Below the pieces are notes generated by a model, which was not told where the DNA came from, did not search any database, and worked only from the letters and a program-made list of their open reading frames with translations. From positions 43,759,475-43,823,474 of the forward strand of contig OY829545.1 of NCBI GenBank assembly GCA_963691705.1: a stretch of DNA of 64,000 nucleotides, in the 5' to 3' direction. Numbering within the stretch: position 1 is the stretch's first letter; the number at the start of each line of letters is the position of its first letter. This stretch comes from Viola odorata. Its lineage: Eukaryota; Streptophyta; Magnoliopsida; Malpighiales; Violaceae. Both the position numbers and the translations under genes were made by a program. Below, one piece after another: positions 12,801 to 25,210 of the stretch.

Positions 12801-14160
12801 TTACTAGGCCAGTCATAAACTTTCCCACTCAAGAGAAAAGAAAAATGGCAGATGAGTGGAGGTAAAGATGGCTAAAAATAAATAAAACAAACTTAGCTTT
12901 ACCTGAGCAGTAGTTTTCAAAGTAAGATCCTCAGTCAAATCACACTTCACTCTAGCACTTAGCCTCCCATCCGTCATCACTCTCCCAACAAGCATCACCT
13001 AGCAAAACCTGATCAGTCCTCTTGCTTGTTTGGTTGACAATTATGAAGATATGATAACCCAGAGCAGCCAATTGCAGATAGGAATTAAAAAGGAGAATAG
13101 CAGCGACTACCTACCTTTGGGTCGAGAAAATTGGCCCCAAACTCATAATGAGCAGTAGGGATTTTAATGGTTTCGGAAGATTGAGAAGGAATTTCCATAG
13201 GTCCCATCATCACACTGATTAAATAGTTAAAATGTAAGAAAAATGCTTGAGAAAAAGAAAAAGAAAAGCATGACAGTCTAGAAAGAATGAAGTAAACAAT
13301 AAGAAGCAAAGCCACCTGTGACTGAGGGAAAATTTCTGATTGAGTCCTTTGGTGAAATCAAAGCGCAACCCCTCAAAAAGCTCAGGCTTTAAGGACACTG
13401 CGAGCCATCTCAGGGAAATTAGAAAAAAAAAATCAACATTCTGCTACACATGCAGCATTGGCATTTCAATACTACAATAGCAGCTGCTATAGTTGAGCTT
13501 TTATGCTCTCACATTGTGTTTATCAAAATCACACAACATTCAAAATACAGCAATCCAGGGCATACATTGGACAAAACAAACAATGATGCAATTAGGGCCA
13601 AAATTTTGACCATATTTTACTATGTACATAATCTTAATTCACAAAATTCATGGACGAGGAACCACAGATACAAGAGACAGTTCTTTTAATGCAACAAACT
13701 AAACAGAACATCTGAATTGGCTTCTCTTAATGCAACAATCCAAAAGGACAGAATTCTACTTCAATCCAAGAGAATGCATCAGTTATAGGCAGAATTTTAA
13801 GCTTTGAAATAAGTCGCAAAGCACCTTTTCCTCAAATCATTAATTCAAATAACGATGGTTGAAACCCAGAACATTACAAGCAATAAAGAAACCCTAATCC
13901 AACAAAACTATCCTAGGGTTTCACAAATATATTTTAATTGAAAATCGAAAGTAAATCTCATACAGAGACAGATCTAGAATATGAGGGAAAGGGATATAAA
14001 GGACTGAACTAAGAGCTTCCCGGTGGAGTTCTTCATAGGGGATAGGACAAGGGAGGTTCATGTAATCTACTTTCTTGGGTGCTTCATTGATGTCCTTTGC
14101 TGCTGGTAGCGCTGAGGCTTCGCCCAGCAAACTCGTACCAGGAGGTACCATCCCTGCCAT
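9807..14160 (-). CDS. TOM40: TOM40, mitochondrial outer-membrane protein import channel
   Basis: Eleven exons on the minus strand join in frame to 316 aa: 14160-14010, 13397-13316, 13214-13115, 12998-12903, 12765-12715, 12329-12264, 11186-11085, 10562-10494, 10421-10338, 10094-9999, 9860-9807. All introns are GT-AG. Family hallmarks are [13 protein letters not shown] across the first junction, [59 protein letters not shown] and a C-terminal [12 protein letters not shown]. The Arabidopsis protein is 309 aa, so length is normal. TOM40 forms the beta-barrel pore of the TOM complex that passes nearly all nuclear-encoded preproteins; no cleavable presequence is expected and none is seen. The ATG at 14160 is preferred over an in-frame TTG two codons earlier. 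The gene looks intact and functional. Confidence 0.96.
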
Positions 14161-15564
14161 TGCCAATCGCCGCCGTAGAGAGAGATAGAGAGAGTGGCGG
14201 AGTGTGGTTTGGAGGCTTTCGGTGTTGCAACAAGAAGCAGTGTTGGGTTTAAGAAAGGGTTTTAAGTGAAAGTGAGACCTTCCCTATAAGTCCGTCTCGT
14301 GGGACCACGCTTTTCTCTTCCTCTTCTCAAAGATGAGAAGGTTATTTCTTTTCTTTTTTACGTTTATTTTATTTTATTTGCATTGTGTTTATTTTAGACT
14401 CGACGAAAGTATTTCTGTAAATCTTTTTCTTTCTATAACCACAAATCATATATTTTTATTTAGAAAATTTGATTAAAGTAATATTAAAAGGATAAAATGG
14501 TAATTTTCTTTTTTTATAATTAAAAATAATATTTAACGGTGCTCACTCTGTCATCAATTTTAATATCTTATTTTTGTTTAACAATGGAGGAGAAGAGATT
14601 AGTGTTCGTGACATTGTGGTTTCAATACAAACTCTTAAGTCATCAGTTTCTTTAAACTTTTCAGTTTTTTTTAGATTTTTATAATTTACCATTTTTTATT
14701 GAATCATATTTTTTTACGAATTGAAAAGTAATATGATTGATATTTATATACTTACTCAATTAAATTAGTTTTCGCAAAAGAAAAGAAAAATATTCAGTAA
14801 AATCTTTATCTCTCACCTTTATTATGGGTATTACGTTCTGCTTTTTCTCACAATAAATTCAATGTTAAAATTATTTATGGTAGAATCATCAAAAAAAAAT
14901 TTTTTTACCAGAAACAGTTTTAACCATTATCTTTGTAGTAGTAAAAATAGAACATAATCCCAAATAGATCCATGTCTAGTTAGGAAATTTATTAGCACCC
15001 TAACACATGAGCATAAGCTTTCACAATTTTGGTACTTGAATGTTTTAATAGTCTACTAATCACAGTTATTTTTTCTAGGGGTTATTGAAGTGGGAATAGA
15101 AAAATTATCGAAACCAGAGGTGAATTGATTCCAAATCTAATAATTTAGATGAACTTTTATGTTTTGTTTGACAAAAACAAAAGAGATATTAATTCCATTC
15201 AATTATCTTTACACATAATAGAATTAAATTCGCATAACATCAATTGAATAAAATATTCTTTATTAAAGAGAAAATTTATGTAGTTTAAATGTTAACCATT
15301 CATTATCATTACACTTATTTATACATGGAAGTAAGAACTATAAAATGTTAATAGGCAATTAGAGTAAGTTGTATAGGTAATGGGAACTTTATGTTTTGCC
15401 TGATTTGCCATGCTCTTTACATTCTTTGTTTCCCCATGCATGTTATTTCGGTATTATTTCTTCTCTTGCATGTGACTCACAAAGTGTAGATTATTTCTTC
15501 TTCTTTATCACCCCTTTATGATATTTGCGGACGATATCATAAATTTTTGTTTCTGTTTGTTGAT
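14161..15564. promoter_or_regulatory. TOM40 upstream region, then AT-rich intergenic DNA
   Basis: The first 60 bases upstream of the TOM40 ATG hold GAGAGATAGAGAGAG, a GA-rich tract common in plant 5' UTRs and promoters. Beyond about 14,340 the sequence is strongly AT-rich and has no credible coding frame. A TATA box cannot be distinguished from the general AT richness. Confidence 0.4.
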
Positions 15565-15687
15565 AGCTTCGTAACTTTTTTTTGATCGAAAGTGCTATAT
15601 TTCATTGATAACTTAAAATAAATATAAAAATAGGACAATTATAAGCCAGTACAAAGTACAAACCCAACACCACATTATGCCAAATAC

Positions 15688-15850
15688 TAGGGGTGTCAAA
15701 ATGGGTCTGACCCGATAGGTCGACCCGTACCCGACCCTCAATTTGACCCGCCGAGTCATCATTTTTTGACCCGTTGAATAAAGGGTCAGAAACGGGTCGA
15801 CCCTACGGGTCACGGGTCGACCCGTCTGACCCGTTTAAAATTTTAAACAA
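15688..15850. promoter_or_regulatory. Left subterminal GGGTC repeat block of the hAT
   Basis: GGGTC or GACCC occurs about a dozen times within roughly 150 bases next to the left terminus. In hAT elements such subterminal clusters are transposase binding sites. Binding here is inferred from that precedent. Confidence 0.65.
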
Positions 15851-17707
15851 AAAACCCTCATCCTCTCCATTTCCTCGCTTTCCACCGCCGTCTCTGCTAC
15901 TGCTTCCCATTTTGTTCTCATCTCCTCTGACACCTTGTTTCTACTCATTTCCCTCTCAATTTCAGATCCCTCTCCTCCTCTGCCGCCTTACTAAACAAAA
16001 TACTCCCAACCCAATCACCAAAACCATCTCACCAAACCCATCTTACTAAACCCACCTCACTTCTCTCACAGCTTTTCTATTTCATCAGAAACGCGGGCTT
16101 GTTTCTTATGGGATTTTCGCACTCACCTTGTTACCGGTAAGCCAACAATTCTTTTCTCACTTGTCTTTTTAGTTTCTTAGTTTTATAAAATTATGTTTTT
16201 TAGATCTGCCCTTTTCATGGTTTCTTCAGATAAATTCATTCTGGGGTGAGGCAGAAGTTGTTGGATTCGATTGTCTTTGATTTTCCCTTGCGTTAATCTC
16301 ACTTGCTCGTCAGATTAAGCTTCGGTAAGTTTATTGAAATCTAAATTTCCTGTCTATAATATCCATTCTGGTTGGAGGTTTCTTTTTCGCAAATTCAAAT
16401 TAGTGGAGAATAAAGTGAGTCTGTCATTCTTTGCAAAGTATAGGCAAGAATTAAGGAAGTACTGTAGTATGTAAGATGAAGTTGAGAGGAGATGTATTTG
16501 AATCTTTTGAATAGTAGCAGTTTAGTAGTTTAGTTGGATGGATTGTTTTGTGTAAGAGTGTAGAAAACAGTAAATCCAAGTCAAAATTGACCAAGTAGTA
16601 CTGTACATAAATGACAATAGCTGGTGGTGTGATAAAAGCAGCTCTGCTTTTTCATCTTTTTCCTTTCCTAATCTTGTTTGTTTGCTGATTTATGATTTGA
16701 GTGTTCTTTTTTGTGTTTATGCCGATTGTTCTTGTTCTTGACATGTGTGTAGCAGTAATGTCACTTAATGTCCATGAAAGGAAAAAAAGAAAGTATTGTT
16801 CAACTTGAAAGTGTTTAAATCAACAATTAAGAATTACTAAGTTTAATTGTTAAATAAAAAGTTATGTTATGTTACAGCCGAAGCTCAGTAAGCAATGGTT
16901 TAATCACACTGCAGCTAAAAAAACTAAGGGCATCTACTTTTTCAGGTTTTCCTATCAAAGTATAAGCAACTTTACTTGCAGACTGCAGTGGGTTATAGTG
17001 GGAATCTAACTTTTGATTAACATAATAGAAGTGTTATTGGCATTCATAATTACGCTACAAATCCAATCTCATAGCTAATCTATACCATTATATATATTTT
17101 ACACCCTTACTAATTTTTTCTAAACCTAAAGCTACCTCACCTCACTAACTAGTGTTATAAATATAATGGTTAATCAATAAATTAGATACTACTGCATCAT
17201 TCTAATTATGTCTTATAGGTGATAAAAATACTAGTAAAAATTTGAATTTAAATTTGAATCTCCCGCCTATAAAAAAAATACTATAACATTCTAAATATTA
17301 GATATGTACCAACAATATTTATTTAATAAATTATAGGTTCGAGTCGGTGAATACTCATAATTCCCTAACCCGTAACTCGTAAGGGTGAGTTTAAATGGGT
17401 AATATATATAGCCATCTGTTTGTAGCAGTAATAGCAATCTTTTTTCCAATCTTTGCCGCTTAGATTTAAGTTATTTTAGGGGAAAGCTCAGTTTTTGCAT
17501 CATCAATCAGAAACTTATGTACAAAGCTAAAATCAAGAGTCAGTACAAGTTACAGAGATTGTCTAGCATGCACCTATGTGTTACAAAGCCAAAAACCAGA
17601 TTAGCAGCAGAACGAAACAGATACAAGAGTGTGGAGTATTTGGTTTCTGGTTTGGTGTCTTCTGCCTCTTTTTTAGCTTCTTATCGTTTTCCTCTACATT
17701 TTTGCAG
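15851..17707 (+). other. hAT 5' leader and promoter with probable UTR introns
   Basis: No convincing coding frame is present. A pyrimidine-rich start (about 15850-16080) is followed by donor-like GTAAGCC (about 16137) and GTAAGTT (about 16325). An acceptor-like TTTTTGCAG ends directly before the ATG at 17708. This suggests a spliced untranslated leader. Exact exons cannot be set without RNA data. Confidence 0.4.
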
Positions 17708-19883
17708 ATGGATAATTCTTTTGAGGTTGAACAAAGTGTGGATGAAATTTTGGGAAATGAGAGTGATGACATGGTTCAGCTAAACGCATCTACCTCGGAG
17801 TCTTCAGGTACAAAAAAGAGGAAGGTCACCTCAATTGTGTGGCAATATTTTGAGGACATGCCACTTGCTGAAGATAAGAAGAGAAGGGCCAAATGTAAGA
17901 TATGTAGTACTGTGTACATTTGTGGAGGTAGACATGGTACTAAAAATATGAAACGACACATGGAAAGGTGTCATAGGGATGCAAGTCAAGGTACTACTTC
18001 TATACACAATGATAATTTTGATCAAGATAGATTTAGAGAGTTAGTTGCAGCAACTGTGATTATGCATGATCTCCCTTTTCGGTTTGTTGAATGGGTGGGA
18101 ATTAGAGATTTGTTGCTTTACTTGCGTAAAGATTTACATTTAGTGACTAGAAATACATGCAGATCTGATTGTCTTAAGGTGTACAATAGGGAAAAGGATA
18201 AGGTACAAATCATGCTAGATGAAACACCTGGTAGAGTTAGTTTGACTTCTGATTGCTGGTCTTCATTGACAACAGATGGCTATATATGTTTGACAGCACA
18301 TTTTATTGATAGAAATTGGCACCTCCAGAAAAGAATTCTGAATTTTTGCTTCTTGGCTCCTCCTCATAACGGTGTTTCTTTGTGTTCCAATATAATGACA
18401 TTCCTAAGGAATTGGAAAATAGATAAAAGAGTAATGTCAATCACATTAGATAATGCTTCTGCGAATTACACCTGTGTTGATTTATTGAAGACTAACTTGA
18501 CTCAAGGAGATGGGATTTTGTTTGGTGGAGAATATATGCATATGCGTTGTTGTGCTCATATTCTTAATTTGATGGTGCAAGATGGTTTGAAAGAAATAGA
18601 CCCAGTTGTTCAGAAAATTCGAGAGAGTGTTAAGTATGTCAAGGGATCTCAGGGTAGGAAACAATTTTTTTTGGAGTGTGTTGCTCATTGCTCACTTGAT
18701 GCTAAAAGGGGTTTAAGGCAAGATGTACCTACTAGATGGAATGCCACTTTTATCATGCTTCAGAATGCATTGTATTATCGCACTGCTTTTATGCACATGA
18801 AGTTAAGTGACTGCAATTACACTCATTGTCCATCTATGAGTGAATGGGATGATGTAGAAAAGATATGCAAGTTCTTGGGAACTTTTTATCAGACAACTTG
18901 TTTGTTTTCAGGAACCAATTATCCAACTGCTAATCTATATTATCCTGCTGTGTTTTCAATCTGTTTGATTTTGAAACGGGAAATGGAAAGTGATGATGAG
19001 TACATGAGAAATATGGCATCAATCATGTGGGGTAAATTAGATAAGTATTGGGCTGATTTTTCAGAGATAATGGCTATAGCTGTTGTGCTAGATCCTCGAT
19101 ACAAGTTTTCTTTTATTCAGTGGTGCAATGAGAAACTTTATGGTGATCGTGGAGCTCCAAAGTCAGTAGCTTTGAAAGAGAAATTGGTTTCTTTTTATAA
19201 TAATTATTGTACATCATCGTCTTCAAGTAAAGTTAGTCATCATCCATCCCCTCAAGTAAACAACAATATGACTGATGAAGTGTTTCAGGTATGTGCATCT
19301 TATTTCTCTTATCCATTCTGCATTTTTTTAGTTATTCTTCCATCTTTCATGTTTATACATTTAGTGATAAGTTCATTAACAAATTATTGTTTATTTTTTT
19401 TATAGGAATTTGATTCTTTTGATATGCAAGAAACTTCTCCTCTAAAGACACAACTTGAACAATATTTGGAGGAGGCAAGGTTAGATAGACGACAAAATGT
19501 AGACATCATGGCATATTGGAAAACTAATGAAGGTCGATTTCCTGAAGTTGCCGCAATGGCTCGTGATGTTCTAAGTATACCGCTTTCTACAGTTGCTTCT
19601 GAAAGTGCTTTCAGTGTCGGTGGTAGAGTGCTTGATCAATACAGGAGTGCACTCAAACCGGAAATAGTAGAAGCTTTGATTTGTGCAAGAGATTGGTTGT
19701 ATGGGACACAAGGTAATATCATTTTAATTCATAGATTTTAAATTGAGTACACATGTAATTTGTTTAATATTTGTTTAATTTGTTTTTATTGTAGAGGTTG
19801 AGAAGTCAACTTTGGAGGAGCTCACTGAAGATATTATTTCCCTTAACATCAACAACACTGAAAGTTCGAGTTCTATTAGATAA
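17708..19883 (+). CDS. hAT transposase with BED zinc finger and C-terminal dimerisation domain
   Basis: Three exons (17708-19288, 19406-19712, 19795-19883) join through GT-AG introns to 658 aa. The BED finger has C63, C66, H84 and C88 or H89. The hAT catalytic triad fits D182 (LTSDCWSS), D248 (ITLDNASANY) and E593 (ASESAFSVGGRVLD). PTRWNATF marks the central hAT region, and the SESAFS block belongs to the C-terminal hATC dimerisation domain. A start 44 codons upstream is in frame, but an acceptor-like TTTGCAG just before 17708 favours this ATG. Reading through the first intron would give a shorter protein ending at 19405 and lacking E593. The protein is expected to cut and paste this element by binding its ends in the nucleus. 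No stop or frameshift is seen. Confidence 0.9.
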
Positions 19884-20279
19884 ATGTGTTGTAAAATTTC
19901 ATTTTAGAATTAGTTTTAACGTAAGAATTAATACAACTGTTTATGCTAGAATTTCATTGGATTTGTTTAATGTTTATGTTAGAATTTTAAATACTTTTTT
20001 TTTATTGCTAGTTTTCGTTTAAATACGTGTAATTTGTTTAATGTTTAAGCTAGAATTTCATTTTTAAATCCGTTTATTTCATTATACTATTTGTTTAGAA
20101 ATTTAAATGGATAAAAAATTTATTATGAAATTTATTAATCGAAAAATTACGTTAATAACAACTTGTTTTTATAAAATATTTATTTTAAAAATTTTCGTAA
20201 AGAATTTTTGGATTATAAATGGATCAGCAATTTTAAAATCAAACACTCAAATTTCTAAAAAAAAAAAAAAAAAAAAAAT

Positions 20280-20591
20280 TCGGGTCAAAAATCGGGTCAA
20301 CCCGACGACCCGAATTTGAATGGGCCAACCCGACCCAAATTCAACGGGTCGGTGGGTTTGACCAGCCAGGCGGGTCGTTGACGGGTCATGCTGACCCGTT
20401 TGACCCTAACATTTGTTTCCTCCTTAACGACCAAAATGACGTCGTTTTGATTAACGGGTCAAATGGGTCGGGTCGGGTCGACCCGCTACCCGGCGGGTCG
20501 AAAATGGGTCGGGTCATTTTTGACCCGCTACCCGACGGGTCACTGCTAAACGGGTCGGGTCGGGTCGGATCGACCCGTTTTGACACCCCTA
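20280..20591. promoter_or_regulatory. Right subterminal GGGTC repeat block of the hAT
   Basis: More than twenty GGGTC/GACCC words fill about 300 bases up to the right terminus, after an A-rich run at about 20259-20278. The block is longer than the left one, so the ends are asymmetric. A role as transposase binding array is inferred from other hAT elements. Confidence 0.65.
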
Positions 20592-21588
20592 CCAAATACC
20601 AACCCATAATAGCCTAAAACATTCAACTCGATACAATGAAATATAGTTGGTCAAAGTTGCAAGTCCAAATTAACTTATCCCAAAGCAGAAAATTAAGCTC
20701 AAACCTACTAATTCTAAACTAATGGGATAGACACTAGAACCTTAGTGAGCAAGCATTGTGCCGCTGCTTGCACTCTTGTCCAACCACAAACCAAGCGATC
20801 ATTATCTAGAAAGAATCGACTGATACATGATCAAGGCTTTGAGCCACCAAATCAGACCACCCCCATTAACGACTCCATTGCACGAACTCAAAGGGCCACT
20901 CCCATTGGAGGAGGCTGGAAAAATTCAAGACGCCAATAAACTTAAAAGGGTGAACTCCTCTTACCTACCCTCTAAGCACAGGTTCTCATATTAAATTAGA
21001 TCAGAAAAATTTCAAACAGAGAGGAAACGAACTAGTGGATCTAGGTGGATACAACTCTTGTTCCCCATCTCCACTTAAACCATCCTTTTAAGCCTTCTCC
21101 TGAAAGTGGGGCAACGGATTTAGGCAGAACACAATCTGGTAAAGGCTCCTAGAATCGTACCTTTACCGGAGCTATTACCTGCCGATCAACCCACAACCTA
21201 GATTTATCGCCAGATCAAGCCCAAAATAATCATATGCGGTCACTAAATCTTGAGATCCAACCCCATTCAACCAAATCCAGTACCCATATGCTTAAAGAAC
21301 TACTTATTTATATACACAACCTAAATTAGAACAAAACCATGCCACTCTAGTCCCCAACCATGACCAGAACTGAAGGAAATGGGAGGAGCCATCTTCTTGA
21401 GAGAGATGGCCAAAAAACTAAAGTCTACCTAAGGAGTCAAGTTGCACTTGGGCGAATTATACTCACAAGGACATAAAGCTCATAGAATATGGACAAATTA
21501 CAAAGATAAAAACCTTTACTCTCACAAAGGAGAAAACCAAAACTCTAGAGAGAAGTAAAAGCTTCTTCTCTTTAGAGAGCTTTGTAAC

Positions 21589-21933
21589 TTTTATGTAAGG
21601 TTTTCTCTACAGTCGGTTTGTTTTCCTTATGTAATAATTATATTATCACTGACATTATATTAGATTAGTATGAAGCTGGGAATTTATTGAAAGACACACA
21701 AGAAGTGTGCAAGAAACTTAGAATCGACTCTAACAAGACAATCTCTAAGAGGATCACAAGTCGATATCTAGACAAAGACACAAAAAGCTAATTCTCGGAA
21801 AACCAACTAACTCATGACGTGTCATTGTTAAAAGTAGAAAATGAGTAGGGGAAGCCCATTTTACACACTTTAATATAGTAAACAATAGAGCCAAACATCC
21901 ATGTCTCACTCTTTTTAGATCAAAATGCTCATG
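21589..21933. other. Unassigned flank of element E
   Basis: No gene is seen. Rejoining it to 63900 after removal of element E and one TCATG copy restores the pre-insertion site. The wording resembles retrotransposon non-coding DNA, but I cannot assign it. Confidence 0.3.
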
Positions 21934-22963
21934 TGATACGATCCTAGGATGTAGGATGCGTTGATTGAATGGATAGTTCTCACTAGAGAAGGAGCGTCGA
22001 CAAGAGTCCACTAGCCTACGTTGAATACCTAGATGAGGTTTTCATAAGAGTACACTTGTGAGAGGGGGTTGAATCGAGTCTACGATTTGTCGCAACTTCA
22101 ATTTTACTTGCTCAAATTTGGCTTGCAAAGCCAAGAAAGACACAAGGTTCGAATCCACGAACAAACAAGAGTAAGTACTCTTTCAAAGACAAAGTCTCAA
22201 TATCAATTTGATTGGGTAAAAATAGCTTCAAGCTTGGCTCCTTTAAATAGAAAACCCTAAATCCTTACATTAAAAGTCCTACTTCCAATTGAACTTCTAA
22301 TTAAATAATTAATTAAACTAATTATAAATAGGTCTAAAATAAATTTAATTAATTAAAAATAACTAATTAAAAATCGGAAGCTTGAAATCCCCTTCTTGAT
22401 GTAAAACCAGCCAACCTTTCTGTTTTGGGAGTGATCACGTCAAGGCCCAGCATCCAGACTCATTCGCATCTATTTTGGGCGTGATCACGCCAAAGCCTGC
22501 GCGCCAAAATATTCATTCGAATATCTCTCAATCCACTCGTCCAATTAGGCTGAAATTTGGACACAAACGAGCTGACATCTTGAAGATTATGAAACAGGGT
22601 CGATCGCAAGAATTTGACCTCGTTACGACTGAGTTGTCGCCGGTGCAAGTGCTGGTTGCGTCTGTGCATAGGATATTTGCATGTGTAAATGTAGCAATAC
22701 TCCATCTCACGTTCTACTCGCCCAAATGCCCTCAAACTTGGTGACGACTCTCCTAAGACTCCAAAAGGTCTTGTATATATGCTGGATTTCTGATTGAAGC
22801 CTCTCTTCCATGGGTTGGCTCTATAGGACTTTCCTAGTGCGCTAGAGTTTGCATTAACATGTGGTATGCTCAATCCTCGCCCTAAGGTTTGCGTTGGTTG
22901 CACCTTTAGCTCTGTCTCCACTCCTAGAGGTTGTTGTAACCTCCCTTGATGCTTCATGACATC
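21934..22963 (-). repeat. Element E 3' LTR, main part (continues at 56413-56482)
   Basis: It matches 62739 onward over its length, with a deletion of about 48 bases near its start. It begins TGATACGATCCTAG and is cut at 22963 by element B. The missing last 70 bases are found at 56413-56482, ending ATCGCATCA. A perfect palindrome GGCGTGATCACGCC lies at 22478-22491, with a variant at 22428-22441. Confidence 0.9.
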
Positions 22964-24496
22964 TGATCGTCACTCAAATGTAATAATATTTCCTGATGCC
23001 TAAATGCACAAATAAAATGTGTAAAGGGCAAGACAGGATCGAACCACAGAGATTGAAGGAATAATAAATCAGTTTCAATGTATGACAGGGAGTAAATGCA
23101 GCCAAACGTAAAAGTAACACTAGGGGGTTTTATGTTGATTAATATAATTAATCAACGCAGATGTGGTAGCTAACAAGATAAATAATTAAAACATATATCA
23201 AGGGCACGAAAATAAAACACAATCAGAGGCAAGATACTAAAATACTAGCAAGGGCACGAAAGCAAATAGAGATAGTTAAGGCAAATAAAGATTCAGATAG
23301 GAAAAGATCTTAGCAAGGAGTGTTCTCGGGTTGTTTCCAGGGTTAGTCAATCATCGGCACAAGGATCTTCTATCCTCACACCATAGAAATACTATAGGGG
23401 CCTAGTTTCCACTCAACACCCCCTACTTACCTTCATAGATAAAAGCTACCCCCTGTTTCTACTTATGAGGTAGCCTTGACGTTTCGCCGTCCTCCCAGGC
23501 ACGAATGCAGGGAGGCAATACTCAAAACGCCCATGAAGTGGAGGTAAGACATTTCTGGAGCACGATACCCCTCAGTGTGTCAAGCTCGTGGCAGTACCCT
23601 AATCATTCGGATGCCCTAGATTGGTGAGATCACACTGTAGTAACCTCTCCGTTTTAGGCGTCTACTACTCTTAATGGCCTCACGTCAATTATTACTATTA
23701 AGATGACAATAATCACAAAGAAACACTAAAAGTTGATCAAACCCTTAACGTTCCCAAGTGAAAGTAACAAGAAAATGACAAGCAAACGAATATGATAATG
23801 AAGATGTATTAAACATGTTTAGGCCTCTTAACTAATCCTTACAACCCTTGAAACACTCTATGCTAAGATAAAGAAGTTTAGCTACTCATAAATAGATATG
23901 AATAGTAGATAACAAGTAGCATAAAATGAAAGATGATAAAGGGAAAAGGTTTAGAGAAAACCGATAGATGATTTAATAGTTCAAAGGAGAAAAGCTTGCT
24001 TCTTTTACAAACCGGCGGCTAGCTCCAATAACAAGAAAGTGAATCCCTAAAATTAAGGTAAAAGTGGAGTGATGTCTTAATGTCTGCCTCCCCTCACAAA
24101 AAACTATGCTTAAATAGGCCTACAACCTGCGAGGGGACAAAATAACTAAGGGAAGAGAGAGGGCAGCCAAGGGGAGCGTGGCAACACATGTCCTTCAAGG
24201 GGAATATTCTGGAATCTCTGGAGCGCCTGACATCTTTTGGAAACGCATGGAATCCCGTGCAGATCTTCGTAGATTCCTCTCTTTGACTTTCGATTGAGAA
24301 TGGATGCAGAGGTATCACGGGCGAGAGACTGCTCACTGGTCTGGTTAGTGTCGAGGGCTCGACGACACTCTGAGATTCTAGGCCTTGAAGCTTGAAATCC
24401 TAAGAATTCCTCAAAAAGTATCTTTTCGCTCTTTTTCTCCTTTTGACGCTGATCTGCAATAAAGATGGAAATAAAGGTCAATTAGCAGAATCATGC
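22964..24496 (-). repeat. Element B 3' LTR, end truncated
   Basis: The sequence matches 53716-56400 (minus solo LTR F) from TGATCGTCAC through AGAATCATGC at 24496. The last roughly 50 bases present in the partner, ending ATGCTATCA, are missing here. The adjacent polypurine tract is therefore not identifiable. A TATTTAAG word on the minus strand near 24,110 sits where the partner LTR has the same TATA-like site. Confidence 0.85.
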
Positions 24497-25201
24497 AATG
24501 TCGTACTTCTTCAACCCCTTAACACACAAGATAGACAACTCATTCGACAAGCTGTACCCGACCAAAACATATCCTGCCCTAGAAAAGTACCTGCATCTAG
24601 CTAGTAGGATAATGATCCTATCAATCAGACTTTTCCAGACCAAGCCTTTTCACCAGTAGTCCTCACATGGATATGTGTTTGCACTCATACTCGCAACAAA
24701 ATATGTGTTTAGGTTGATCGCTCAAAAATGCAAATAACATAACACAGGCAGAGTTTGCACATCAATCCGAATACTGTAGTACGCATGCGAGGGCAATCTA
24801 GTGATCAGAGAAGACTTTGCAGAAAAATAAAAATAAAAATAATTTAAAAGAAACAAGAAAACGTAGGAATGGGTGTGAAGGAGAAAGCAGAAAATAATGG
24901 GAGGAAATAGAATAGAGGAAAAAGATGAAGGAAAAGGGAGAAAAGAAAAGAAAAGGTAAGAGAAGACAAATCTAGAAGTGGAGGGTCCCTTGGCTAGAAG
25001 GAAAGCAAGTCGGTGAGTAGCACCCGCTGGCAAGGGCATGAACGCGAGGGCTAGGCGAGGGCTAGACGATGGCCTTGGCGTTCTTCTGGGCAGGAGATCT
25101 TTATCCGCGTTGAGGGCTCGATCCGGTTGCCTTTTTGTTGCTTTGCTGTGCCTACTCTGCTTTTGTTCGATTTTGATTTTTTTTTTAATAAAGATAAATA
25201 G
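24497..25201 (-). other. Element B non-coding region next to its 3' LTR
   Basis: No conserved coding frame is seen. A block around 24,630-24,710 aligns with element A 27,115-27,190 (both contain CAGTAGTCCTCACATGG or a near copy), showing the same family-specific 3' UTR. Purine-rich AGAAAAGAAAAG-type runs fill about 24,830-24,970. Confidence 0.6.
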
Positions 25202-25210
25202 TAGGCAGGC

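Larger units (their letters stand above)
15688..20591 (+). mobile_element. Complete hAT DNA transposon
   Basis: The element is 4904 bp and flanked by perfect 8-bp duplications CCAAATAC (15680-15687 and 20592-20599). The left end is TAGGGGTGTCAAAATGGGTC. The right end, read inward, is TAGGGGTGTCAAAACGGGTC, with one mismatch in 20. Both subterminal regions are packed with GGGTC/GACCC words. The interior carries one transposase gene with all catalytic residues and no stop. The intact duplication, termini and gene suggest a fairly recent, possibly still autonomous insertion. Confidence 0.95.
15565..21588 (-). mobile_element. LINE-like remnant, split by the hAT element
   Basis: After AGCTTCGTAAC (15565-15575) comes a T8 run, then TTGATCGAAA...ATATTTCATTGAT. 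This is the complement of a typical plant LINE 3' end followed by poly(A). At 21578-21588, AGCTTTGTAAC matches the first flank with one mismatch and may be the target duplication. Removing the hAT (15688-20591 plus its duplication) leaves about 1.1 kb with no recognisable ORF, so it would be a deleted, non-coding derivative. The assignment rests on the tail and the imperfect flank match. Confidence 0.4.

Noticed and set aside
22460..22957. 165-aa ORF repeated near 63,321-63,989
   Set aside because: It lies inside the LTRs of element E. The two copies match because they are an LTR pair, and no protein family is recognisable.
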